Origin: UBA6821 sp044236545
GTDB lineage: Bacteria; Verrucomicrobiota; Verrucomicrobiia; Chthoniobacterales; UBA6821
Reading direction: 5' to 3'
Assembly: GCA_044236545.1 (NCBI GenBank)
Contig: JBIIGI010000106.1
Span: 1-5,517, forward strand
Length of the DNA: 5,517 nucleotides
The translations under genes and the position numbers were made by a program. This document shows positions 1 to 5,517 of the stretch, in pieces. The notes below the pieces were generated by a model. That model was not told where the DNA came from. It saw only the letters and a program-made list of their open reading frames with translations, and did not search any database. The stretch's first letter is position 1, and the number at the start of each line of letters is the position of its first letter.

Positions 1-349
1 GCGGGGAATTCACGAGAAGGTATGCCGCCATTGCGGGGAGTCCCCGCGGGTCTTTTTCCCAAGGGGGTTCCGCCATGACGGTGCCGACCGTTTCAGGATG
101 TCCCGAGAGAGTTCTGTCAAGGAGGTCCGACGCCTCCCCTGCATCGGCGGCCCCGGGTGCTGAGATCGTCACGATCAGTTCGTCGGGTCGCGCGAAATTC
201 CGGAGATAGAGGGAGAGGCCTTTGACTTGCGGAAGATCGCGGGGAAGCAGGTCGAGGATGTCGACGTTGAACCCGATCCGCGACAACCCAAGTAAGACGT
301 ATCCCGCGGCCAGAAGAAGGAGCAGGATCCGGAGGATCGGGCGCTTCAT
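1..349 (-). CDS. MMPL/RND-type exporter, N-terminal fragment
   Basis: Only the first 116 residues are inside the window; I read them by hand from the ATG at 349. They show one transmembrane helix (about 5-22, starting KRPILRILLLLLAAGYVLL) followed at 26-40 by IGFNVDILDLLPRDL. That layout is the start of MMPL/HpnN-like exporters, in which TM1 leads into a large periplasmic domain. The remaining visible part (about 41-116) has an alternating strand/helix character consistent with that domain. The ATG overlaps the LolA-like stop (ATGA). In APE and hopanoid systems related proteins move hydrophobic products out of the inner membrane. Pairing with the LolA-like carrier suggests the same for this operon's product. 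The gene should continue well beyond position 1, to a full length of perhaps 750-850 residues. The call rests on a short segment and on context. Confidence 0.82.
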   Translation of the reverse strand, partial: MKRPILRILLLLLAAGYVLLGLSRIGFNVDILDLLPRDLPQVKGLSLYLRNFARPDELIVTISAPGAADAGEASDLLDRTLSGHPETVGTVMAEPPWEKDPRGLPAMAAYLLVNSP

Positions 350-1035
350 GGCGTCGACTTGCCGGCGGTTAGCGAATCCGTCCGGAAGAGATGCTCGGGA
401 ATCACCGGATTGATCCTCACATTGCTGAATTCCTCGAGAAGGGAAGAGCCCTCCCGGGTGATGATCCGGAGGCGTATCCAACGGCCGTCTTCCGCGTTGA
501 AGTCAAGGTGGAGGGAGGAGACCCCACGCAGGGGGCCGCCACCCAGAGGAGTCATCTCCGCATGGCAGACGCCCGAGCGGATCGCGATCGATTCCACCCG
601 GAAGCTTCGCAGAAGGGCATCGTGATCCCAAGGGAAGAGTCCCGGAATGCCAAGGGGCCATTGCGCGGGCGTCGTGTCACCGCTGACCCGCGTGCAACTC
701 CTCGCTTCTTCCTTACCACGCCTGATCAGGAACATCTCCCCTGCGTTCCCGATCAGGACCGTTTCGCCTGACGGTCCGTTTTCCCACCGGAACGAGGAGG
801 GGGCGACGAACCAAAGGCGCCCCTTGCTGACCAAGGGGCGGCTCAGGGTCCTGAGTTGGCGTGTCTCGGTGATGTCCGCAGAGAGGGAGTGGATCTTCTT
901 TCCCTGCTCGATCATCCTCTTCAGGGGGGCGGGCACGGAAGCAGGATCATCCCCCGTAGGACTTCCCGCAACATCGTGAAGGGTGATGGAAAGCAGGAGC
1001 GATCCGAGCAGGGTAAAGCGATGTTTCGTCTTCAC
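346..1035 (-). CDS. LolA-like periplasmic outer-membrane lipid/lipoprotein carrier
   Basis: The 229-residue protein has a signal-peptide-like N-terminus (KTKHR, hydrophobic core at 7-19, likely cleavage near 24) and then a LolA-type half-barrel pattern. Residues 52-85 follow the family signature: SADITETRQLRTL, a short hairpin, then KGRLWFVAPSSFRWE. The end holds FSNVRINPVIPEHLF (203-217), close to the LolA C-terminal pattern. LolA carries lipoproteins across the periplasm. Relatives placed beside MMPL exporters in APE-type clusters are thought to carry the hydrophobic product instead, and that is the likely role here. The start is a GTG at 1035 overlapping the dehydratase stop, and the stop overlaps the exporter ATG. 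Neither junction has a clear Shine-Dalgarno sequence, so translation is probably coupled. Two cysteines (114 and 157) in the mature part could form a disulfide. The divergence is moderate, so the family call is firmer than the cargo. Confidence 0.88.
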   Translation of the reverse strand: MKTKHRFTLLGSLLLSITLHDVAGSPTGDDPASVPAPLKRMIEQGKKIHSLSADITETRQLRTLSRPLVSKGRLWFVAPSSFRWENGPSGETVLIGNAGEMFLIRRGKEEARSCTRVSGDTTPAQWPLGIPGLFPWDHDALLRSFRVESIAIRSGVCHAEMTPLGGGPLRGVSSLHLDFNAEDGRWIRLRIITREGSSLLEEFSNVRINPVIPEHLFRTDSLTAGKSTP

Positions 1036-1460
1036 CGGACGCGATCACTGTTGACAGCCATGCTGAGTAGAAGTTCGCCCCGGGCGACAAGACGCTCTCC
1101 CGAACGACACTCCGCCTCGATCTGGACAAGGGAACCGAATTCCCTTCCCAGGGTGACGCGTGTCTCGATGGTTTCCCCTGGGTGGACGGGGGAGAGGATC
1201 TTGAAGCGGTCGATGGAGGCCAGGAAAACGGGCGTTCCGTGGAGGGGGTTGCCCTCCATCCAGAGGATACCCGCCGTCTGCGCGGCGCACTCGACCAGCA
1301 GCACTCCCGGCATCAGGGGATTTCCCGGGAAATGATCGACGAAGAAAGGCTCCTCCCCTGTGAGATGCTTCCAACCCGTTCCGGTCGTCGTCCCCGTTCT
1401 ATCGAATCGGTCCACAAATCGGAATCCCGGCCCGTGGGGTGTGAGTCCGCCGTCGTTCAT
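1032..1460 (-). CDS. FabZ/ApeI-like 3-hydroxyacyl-ACP dehydratase (hotdog fold)
   Basis: This is a single-domain hotdog protein of 142 residues that should dehydrate 3-hydroxyacyl-ACP to the trans-2-enoyl form, a step needed to build conjugated double bonds. FRFVDRF at 13-19 matches the start of FabZ proteins. The active-site block FFVDHFPGNPLMPGVLLVE (39-57) is clear: His43 and Glu57 are 14 residues apart, as in FabZ, and are followed by AAQTAG at 59-64. The chosen ATG at 1460 overlaps the acyltransferase stop (ATGA), as at most junctions in this operon. An in-frame ATG at 1514 would add 18 residues and has AAGGA 9 bases upstream, so it cannot be excluded. The stop overlaps the LolA-like start (GTGA). 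Next to an ACP and a ligase this looks like the ApeI-type dehydratase of APE clusters rather than the housekeeping FabZ. Confidence 0.91.
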   Translation of the reverse strand: MNDGGLTPHGPGFRFVDRFDRTGTTTGTGWKHLTGEEPFFVDHFPGNPLMPGVLLVECAAQTAGILWMEGNPLHGTPVFLASIDRFKILSPVHPGETIETRVTLGREFGSLVQIEAECRSGERLVARGELLLSMAVNSDRVR

Positions 1461-2449
1461 GAGTGGGATGAAGTTGAGGAAGGGGGCAGGCCCAGCGGGG
1501 CGAAGTGATACCATTGCTCCGGTTCCTTCAGAAACATGGGGATCAGTGCCGCGGCAATCCGCTTGGTCATCAGGGCGATCGCCTCCTCCCTGGTTTCCGA
1601 TCCGTCGGGCGGGAGGATGGGAGCCTTCGACTCGACGCGGAATTTCCCGTCCGGTCCGGTAGTGATGCCGACGGGCACGACGGGTGTGCCGGTAAGGATG
1701 GAGAGGAGGGCCGGACCTTTGGAAAACGGGATACGGCCGTGGGGGAGATCCACGGGAAGCATGTCCTCGGCATTGTAGGGACGGTCGGCCAGCATGGCCA
1801 CAAAGTGCCCCTTTCGGATGGCCTGGACAACCTCGAACGCCGAAAAGGGATCCGATCCCACCACGATCGTCCCGACACCCCAGCGGGCGCGGAAGTCGGC
1901 GCGCCATCGGGTCAGTTCCGGAGTCGGTTCCCGGTAGGTGAGCACGGTCATTGGGAATCCAAGGCTGGTGATCACCGGTCCGCCGATTTCAAAGAACCCG
2001 AGATGGCCCGTCACGAGAAGGCATCCGCGGCCTTCCCTGCGGATTCCCTCCAGATGCCCGATGCCGTGCTGTTCCCCGATGAGCCCCATCAGCTCGTCGG
2101 GAGGGACCGTGGCCAGGCGCCCGAAGCTTGAGATGCATTCCGACTGGTTCACAAGGAGGCGGAATGCGGCCCCGAAGGTTGCGCGGGCGGGATCCAGTAG
2201 GGCGATGTTCGATCGGATGGCCCGGATGGTCTGCGGATGGATCACCGCGAATGAGAGCGCAAGGAAGCGGGAGATGACCCATGCCCCCCGTGCGCCCAAC
2301 ACGCGCCACGCTTTCAGGATCAGGAGAAAGCTGCGCGGCGTGTAGAGCCACCTGTAAAAGGCACTTTTCCTGTAGTCCCGGGAATCGCCGGAGTTGCTCG
2401 TTTGCACTGTTTGGAGAGAGGGGAAAGGGGGATGAGGTGACCGGGACAC
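1457..2449 (-). CDS. LpxL/HtrB-like lysophospholipid acyltransferase family protein
   Basis: The 330-residue protein matches the LpxL/HtrB/MsbB group of inner-membrane acyltransferases, which move an acyl chain from an acyl-ACP to a lipid or sugar hydroxyl. A Ser/Pro-rich leader (1-26) is followed by a YRWLY segment and a hydrophobic region (about 40-70). The catalytic HX4E box is H149 to E154 within TGHLGFFEIGG (147-157). Further family landmarks are ADRPY at 221-225, the GTPVVPVG strand at 254-261, and EPEQWYHFAPLG near the end (309-320). The start is a GTG at 2449, 33 bases after the ACP stop, with AAGG 10 bases upstream. An alternative GTG at 2407 has no ribosome binding site. The stop overlaps the dehydratase start (ATGA). 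In APE-type clusters such an enzyme is thought to anchor the polyene. A lipid A acyltransferase is the alternative, but the neighbours argue against it. Confidence 0.9.
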   Translation of the reverse strand: MSRSPHPPFPSLQTVQTSNSGDSRDYRKSAFYRWLYTPRSFLLILKAWRVLGARGAWVISRFLALSFAVIHPQTIRAIRSNIALLDPARATFGAAFRLLVNQSECISSFGRLATVPPDELMGLIGEQHGIGHLEGIRREGRGCLLVTGHLGFFEIGGPVITSLGFPMTVLTYREPTPELTRWRADFRARWGVGTIVVGSDPFSAFEVVQAIRKGHFVAMLADRPYNAEDMLPVDLPHGRIPFSKGPALLSILTGTPVVPVGITTGPDGKFRVESKAPILPPDGSETREEAIALMTKRIAAALIPMFLKEPEQWYHFAPLGLPPSSTSSHS

Positions 2450-2482
2450 GGCCCGGTTGCCTTGATCGGGACGGGCCTTGCG

Positions 2483-2794
2483 CTAACTGTCCGGCGCGGC
2501 GGCTTCTCCGGCTGTTGCGGCCATCCCGCGGGACCTGACCTCCATGGCATTGGCAATCCACTCCCTGAGCACCCGGATGCTGCCGAGGGCGCTCTTTGCG
2601 GTTGCGGGGTCGGCGATCACGATGCCGTAACGCTTTTCAACGGCCATGGTGATCTGAAGCGCGTCCAGGGAGTCGAGGCCGAGTCCCTCGGCGCCGAAGA
2701 GGGGGGCATCTTCGGACAACAAGTCGAGATCGGACCTGACCATGCAGTTTTCCCGGATGAGTAGCTTGAGTGCGTCGGTCGTGACCTCGTTCAT
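2483..2794 (-). CDS. Acyl carrier protein
   Basis: This is a small acidic carrier protein of 103 residues. The 4'-phosphopantetheine site is Ser42 within GLGLDSLDALQ (37-47), with helix II continuing to about residue 55, which is a textbook ACP layout. It would carry the starter or growing acyl chain between the ligase, the dehydratase, the acyltransferase and elongation enzymes outside the window. It is somewhat longer than a typical ACP of about 80 residues because of an alanine-rich tail (about 84-103) of no evident function. It is the only gene here with a spacer on each side (45 bases before, 33 after). The start at 2794 is the first ATG before the conserved helix, but the leader in front of it is pyrimidine-rich with no clear Shine-Dalgarno sequence. 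Confidence 0.93.
   Translation of the reverse strand: MNEVTTDALKLLIRENCMVRSDLDLLSEDAPLFGAEGLGLDSLDALQITMAVEKRYGIVIADPATAKSALGSIRVLREWIANAMEVRSRGMAATAGEAAAPDS
2669..2671 (-). other. Phosphopantetheine attachment serine codon of the ACP
   Basis: The codon is TCC on the minus strand and encodes Ser42 in the LDSLDA context, the conserved attachment site for the phosphopantetheine arm in ACPs. Confidence 0.85.
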
Positions 2795-2839
2795 TGAGGG
2801 AGATGCTAGGGGAAAAGGGATGGACTCGGAAAGCCCCCT

Positions 2840-3613
2840 TCACGGGGCCGGCAACACCGTCCTGTATCCCTCTTCGTCTAGTCTGCGAAGCAACATATCG
2901 AGGGTCCTTGCCCTGGTTCCCGGCCTCATTCCTGAAAGTCGGTTCTCGTGGATCAGGATGACGTTTCCCGGCCGCAGACCCTTCATGATCCTCCGCACCA
3001 CCCGCTCCGGATCATGGGGAATCCCGTCGAATCCGTTGGCCGACCAACCGACCATCCGGAGGCCCGCTTTTTCCGCCGCCGCATGGACAAAAGGATTGGC
3101 CAATCCCACCGGTGCCCGGAAAAAGCGGGAAGGTGTTCCGGTGGCCTCAAGGAGGGAGTCGCTGCAGCGGGAGATTTCCGATGCGGCGCGGCGCGGGGAG
3201 GCCGCCCAGAACGTGGCGACCGGATGGGTCTGGGTATGGTTGCCGATGAGGTGGCCGGCATCGATGACGGCGGCGGCAAGATCGGGCCGGTGCAGGATCC
3301 GTTTTCCGATATGAAAAAACAGGGCCTTCGCGTTGTGCCTGGAGAGGGTTTCCAGGATGGCCGGCGTTTCCCCGGGATCGGGGCCATCATCGATGGTCAG
3401 CCAGACATCACGGCCGGTCGGGGCGAAGGAAGTGACGATCGGGCCGTTCCAACGGCAGTTGCGGATCAGGGAGGGGATCAGGAAGGCCGCAGCGCTGGCG
3501 GCGGCGAGCCCGTGTGCCAGCCGGAATCCACCGGCAAGACCCTCCGCCGCGGCGGAAAGGGCGAGCGCTCCCGAGACCGAGCAGGTGAGGGTTCTGCGGG
3601 ATGAAGGTTTCAT
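2840..3613 (-). CDS. Membrane-anchored polysaccharide deacetylase (NodB homology domain)
   Basis: This is a carbohydrate esterase family 4 (NodB-type) protein of 257 residues that should remove an N- or O-acyl group from a sugar using a divalent metal. The first 50 residues hold two hydrophobic stretches (about 12-30 and 32-50), then the catalytic domain. Motif 1 is TIDDGPDP at 73-80, with D75 the expected base and D76 the metal ligand. Motif 2 is GNHTQTHP at 124-131, with metal ligands H126 and H130. Motif 3 is RAPVG at 166-170, GW with a later aspartate is at 189-196, and the last motif is ILIH at 219-222. All expected catalytic residues are present. The start at 3613 is chosen because its ATG overlaps the glycosyltransferase stop and precedes the hydrophobic anchor; the frame stays open upstream only as a shadow of the glycosyltransferase. 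A 45-base spacer separates it from the ACP gene. The substrate is unknown. A role on a glycolipid made by the coupled glycosyltransferase is inferred. Confidence 0.92.
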   Translation of the reverse strand: MKPSSRRTLTCSVSGALALSAAAEGLAGGFRLAHGLAAASAAAFLIPSLIRNCRWNGPIVTSFAPTGRDVWLTIDDGPDPGETPAILETLSRHNAKALFFHIGKRILHRPDLAAAVIDAGHLIGNHTQTHPVATFWAASPRRAASEISRCSDSLLEATGTPSRFFRAPVGLANPFVHAAAEKAGLRMVGWSANGFDGIPHDPERVVRRIMKGLRPGNVILIHENRLSGMRPGTRARTLDMLLRRLDEEGYRTVLPAP

Positions 3614-4425
3614 GGTGCCGGGATCGGTCCCCGGCGTCGGAAGCGGATCAGGTGGGGCCAGAGCAGGAGGGAGCGGAAGAAGAGGCTCGTGTGCACCCTC
3701 ACCAGCAGGATGTTGTCCCTGAGGTATCTGAAATGTGTGACCCCTCCCGATTCCCTCGTGAGATAACGGACGCGTGTCGGGATGTTCAGCGGAGGAACGC
3801 CCTCCCAGTAGAGGCGGATGGCGAGTTGAGTGTCGAAATCGAATCCCTTTCCGTCGCCGATGCCGCGCAGGATGCGGAGTGACCGGGCAAGCGGGTAGAT
3901 GCGGAATCCGAAGAGCGAGTCCCCGATGCCTCCCCAAAGGGTCGAGAGATTCGTCCACCAGTTCCCGATTTTCCGGCCCCGGAGCCTGACGGAGGGCGCG
4001 TCGGGCCCGAAGAGGGGAAGTCCCAGGATCATGGCTTCGGGATGGTTCCGGGAAGCCTCCATGAAGCGGGGAAGATCCCCGGCGTCGTGCTGGCCGTCGG
4101 CGTCGAATACCGCGGCATGCGTCATGCCGAGCTGCTCCGCAAGTTCAAGTCCCGAGAGGACGGCGGCACCCTTACCCCCGTTTGTCCTCCTTCTCACGAC
4201 ATGAAGGCCCGCGAATTCCCGGGCCGTGGCGGCGAGGAAATCTCCGCTGCTGTCGTCGGAGCCGTCGAGAATGACGATCACCTCGGGCCAGTTCTCCAGG
4301 ACTCCAGTGACGGTTTTTTCAAGAAGGGGCCCGGAGTTGTAGCTGGGGATCAGGACGCAGGCGCGGACATCCGGAGAGAGGGCCTTCCCAAACGGGGAGC
4401 CGGGAGGATGTTCGGAAGGGTTCAT
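3610..4425 (-). CDS. Family 2 glycosyltransferase, DPM1-like, in an APE-type operon
   Basis: The protein is 271 residues and has the layout of a DPM/DPG-synthase-like GT-A glycosyltransferase. It probably transfers a sugar from a nucleotide donor to a lipid or polyene acceptor at the cytoplasmic face of the inner membrane. Visible motifs are the strand and PSYN at about 23-30, LDGSDD at 53-58, TNGGKGAAV at 81-89, and the metal-binding DADGQH at 108-113. FGFRIYP at 172-178 and FDFDTQLAIRL at 195-205 are typical of this subgroup. The tail (about 228-262) has GGVTHFRYLRDN followed by a hydrophobic, arginine-studded stretch that may lie on the membrane. There is no multi-span membrane domain. The ATG at 4425 overlaps the ligase stop and has a strong AGGAGG 8 bases upstream. 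The stop overlaps the deacetylase start, so the two are probably translated together. Donor and acceptor are unknown. Confidence 0.93.
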   Translation of the reverse strand: MNPSEHPPGSPFGKALSPDVRACVLIPSYNSGPLLEKTVTGVLENWPEVIVILDGSDDSSGDFLAATAREFAGLHVVRRRTNGGKGAAVLSGLELAEQLGMTHAAVFDADGQHDAGDLPRFMEASRNHPEAMILGLPLFGPDAPSVRLRGRKIGNWWTNLSTLWGGIGDSLFGFRIYPLARSLRILRGIGDGKGFDFDTQLAIRLYWEGVPPLNIPTRVRYLTRESGGVTHFRYLRDNILLVRVHTSLFFRSLLLWPHLIRFRRRGPIPAP

Positions 4426-5517
4426 CGCGAAGTCCTCCTGATCTTTCCACTCGGGGTTTTGGGAAGCGACTCGAGAAACCGGATTGTCACGGGAATCTTG
4501 AAGGGGGCGAGTTCGCGGCGGCAGAGTGAGATCAGTTCACCACGATGCACTTCGGGTCCTGCGGAAAGCACCACCTCCGCGACCGGAACGGCCCCGAGGG
4601 CCGGATGCTCCGTCGCGATGACCCTTGCCTCGACGATGCGCGGATGCATCCGGAGAACCTTCTCCACCTCCTCGGGGAAAAACTTCATCCCCCCAACGCT
4701 GATCACGTTCACGGACCTGCCCTGCAGGATCACGGATCCCCGGTCGTCGATGACCGCGACGTCGCCCGTCACGAACCACCCCCCGGGTTCGGTCGCCTCC
4801 TCCCTGATCCTCCAAGGCGCGACATAGGCGTCAAACATCCCGGGGCCCCTGAGAAAAAGCCTTCCCGGTGTTCCCGGCGGGCATGCGAGTCCGTCATCGT
4901 CCCTGATCTCCGCCTCGAATCCCGCCTGGGGACGGCCCACCGAGGAGGGGAGGAGTTCCGGCCGGGGGAGATTGATCAGCGGCAGGCCTACCTCCATCAC
5001 TCCCAACGCCTGCGCCGGAGTGACGCCGTGGATGGCATGAAACTTCCGTGCCGTCGCGGCGTCGAGGGGAGCGGTGGTGGAGACCGCGAGACGCAGGGAG
5101 GGCCAGGGATGGTTTTCCGGGGCGGGTGAGGGCTCTGTTCCCGAAACAAGGAGGAGGTAGTGAAAGGGGGCTGCGTAGAAGACGGTCGCGGCATGGTCGC
5201 GGGCAGCCCGGAGCAGGTCGCCGGGAAGAAGGCTTTCCGGCAGAACGATGGCGGCTCCGTTCCGGAGATAGAGAAGGATCGAGACGGCGAAATGGTGGGA
5301 CATCGGGAGAACCCACAGGATCCGGTCGGAGGCACGGATCCCCAGACCGCTGTTTGCGGCGGCGATTCGATCGGCAAGGGAGCGATGGGTCAGGAGGATG
5401 CCTTTGGAGGATCCCGTCGTCCCCGAAGTGAAGCGGATGAAAGCCGGATCAATTCCCGAAAGCTTCCGATCCAGATGGGGATCGGGTCTGCCGCCCTGTT
5501 CGAGAGCAAATCCGGGG
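4422..5517 (-). CDS. AMP-dependent acyl/aryl-ACP ligase (ANL superfamily), N-terminus off the window
   Basis: This gene encodes an adenylate-forming ligase that should activate a carboxylic acid with ATP and pass it to a thiol, most likely the phosphopantetheine of the ACP encoded downstream. The frame is open from the window edge (first full codon at 5516) to a TGA at 4424-4422, giving 364 visible residues. I read the part above 5303 by hand. Counting from the edge, the ATP-binding A3 motif FTSGTTGSSKG is at 29-39, followed by LPMSHHF at 70-76. An A5-like GVMEVG is at 172-177, the A7 aspartate lies in FVTGD at 248-252, and the A8 hinge starts at QGRSVNVI (265-272). The A10 motif PKTPSGKIRR with its catalytic lysine is at 352-361. 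Roughly the first 80-150 residues are probably missing. The neighbours favour an ApeH-like starter ligase over a general fatty acyl-CoA synthetase, but the substrate cannot be read from the sequence. The stop overlaps the next start (ATGA). Confidence 0.93.
   Translation of the reverse strand, partial: PGFALEQGGRPDPHLDRKLSGIDPAFIRFTSGTTGSSKGILLTHRSLADRIAAANSGLGIRASDRILWVLPMSHHFAVSILLYLRNGAAIVLPESLLPGDLLRAARDHAATVFYAAPFHYLLLVSGTEPSPAPENHPWPSLRLAVSTTAPLDAATARKFHAIHGVTPAQALGVMEVGLPLINLPRPELLPSSVGRPQAGFEAEIRDDDGLACPPGTPGRLFLRGPGMFDAYVAPWRIREEATEPGGWFVTGDVAVIDDRGSVILQGRSVNVISVGGMKFFPEEVEKVLRMHPRIVEARVIATEHPALGAVPVAEVVLSAGPEVHRGELISLCRRELAPFKIPVTIRFLESLPKTPSGKIRRTSR
4434..4439 (-). promoter_or_regulatory. 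Strong ribosome binding site for the glycosyltransferase gene
   Basis: On the minus strand AGGAGG lies 8 bases before the ATG at 4425, inside the end of the ligase gene. It is the only near-consensus Shine-Dalgarno sequence I can see in the window and it fixes the glycosyltransferase start. Confidence 0.8.

Larger units (their letters stand above)
1..5517 (-). other. Single APE-like biosynthesis and export operon, open at both ends
   Basis: All eight genes share one strand. Five of seven junctions are 4-base stop/start overlaps (at 4422-4425, 3610-3613, 1457-1460, 1032-1035 and 346-349), and the two gaps are 45 and 33 bases. No promoter-like or terminator-like sequence interrupts the series, so a single transcript starting beyond the right edge is likely. 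The gene content fits activation (ligase, ACP), dehydration, sugar and acyl tailoring, and transport to the outer membrane. Confidence 0.8.

Noticed and set aside
1461..1907. Long N-terminal extension of the dehydratase frame
   Set aside because: The extension overlaps the acyltransferase gene and reads as Arg/Pro-rich shadow sequence. A FabZ-type protein does not need it, and a coupled start exists at 1460.
1505..2131. 208-codon open frame on the plus strand
   Set aside because: It is antisense to the LpxL-like acyltransferase, with a low-complexity translation rich in Gly, Arg and Asp and no motif.
1989..2561. 190-codon minus-strand frame overlapping the acyltransferase and ACP genes
   Set aside because: It is a shifted reading of two well-supported genes, with an Arg/Pro-rich product and no domain.
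2795..2842. Possible terminator or attenuator in the spacer before the ACP
   Set aside because: The only pairing I find is about five base pairs (AAGGG with CCCTT) without a following T-run, too weak to call.
3614..3958. 115-residue N-terminal extension of the deacetylase frame
   Set aside because: It overlaps the glycosyltransferase gene, is rich in Pro, His and Arg, and would bury the membrane anchor. The ATG at 3613 overlapping the upstream stop is far more plausible.
4042..4827. 261-codon open frame on the plus strand
   Set aside because: It lies antisense to the glycosyltransferase and ligase, whose motifs are unmistakable, and its translation shows no recognisable domain. GC-rich coding DNA often leaves such frames open.
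1..5517. Signs of mobile elements, tRNA, CRISPR or recent transfer
   Set aside because: I saw no inverted-repeat ends, transposase motifs, regular direct repeats or tRNA-like cloverleaf, and composition looks even across all eight genes.

Overview
The window is a single, tightly packed set of eight genes, all on the minus strand, so transcription runs from the high-coordinate end to the low-coordinate end. The base composition is GC-rich by eye. A LolA-like periplasmic carrier and a LpxL/HtrB-type acyltransferase point to a Gram-negative (diderm) bacterium. The sequence alone does not let me name a phylum. No RNA gene, mobile element, CRISPR array, promoter or terminator is visible, and no non-coding stretch reaches 50 bases. 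Both end genes run off the window, so the operon is longer than what is shown.

In order of transcription the genes are: an AMP-dependent acyl/aryl ligase lacking its N-terminus (4422-5517); a DPM-like family 2 glycosyltransferase (3610-4425); a membrane-anchored NodB-type polysaccharide deacetylase (2840-3613); an acyl carrier protein (2483-2794); a LpxL/HtrB-like acyltransferase (1457-2449); a FabZ/ApeI-like hotdog 3-hydroxyacyl dehydratase (1032-1460); a LolA-like carrier (346-1035); and the N-terminus of an MMPL/RND-type exporter (1-349). Five of the seven junctions are 4-base stop/start overlaps (ATGA or GTGA). Only the ACP gene has a spacer on each side.

This gene set closely resembles the activation, tailoring and export half of aryl polyene (APE), xanthomonadin or flexirubin-type clusters. 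In those systems a ligase loads an aryl or acyl starter on an ACP, a FabZ-like dehydratase works during polyene elongation, glycosyl- and acyltransferases anchor the product, and LolA-like and MMPL proteins move it to the outer membrane. No ketosynthase or ketoreductase lies in the window, so the product class is inferred. The most distinctive feature is the NodB-type deacetylase translationally coupled to the DPM-like glycosyltransferase. This layout recalls ArnC/ArnD and suggests that a sugar on the lipid is added in acylated form and then deacylated.
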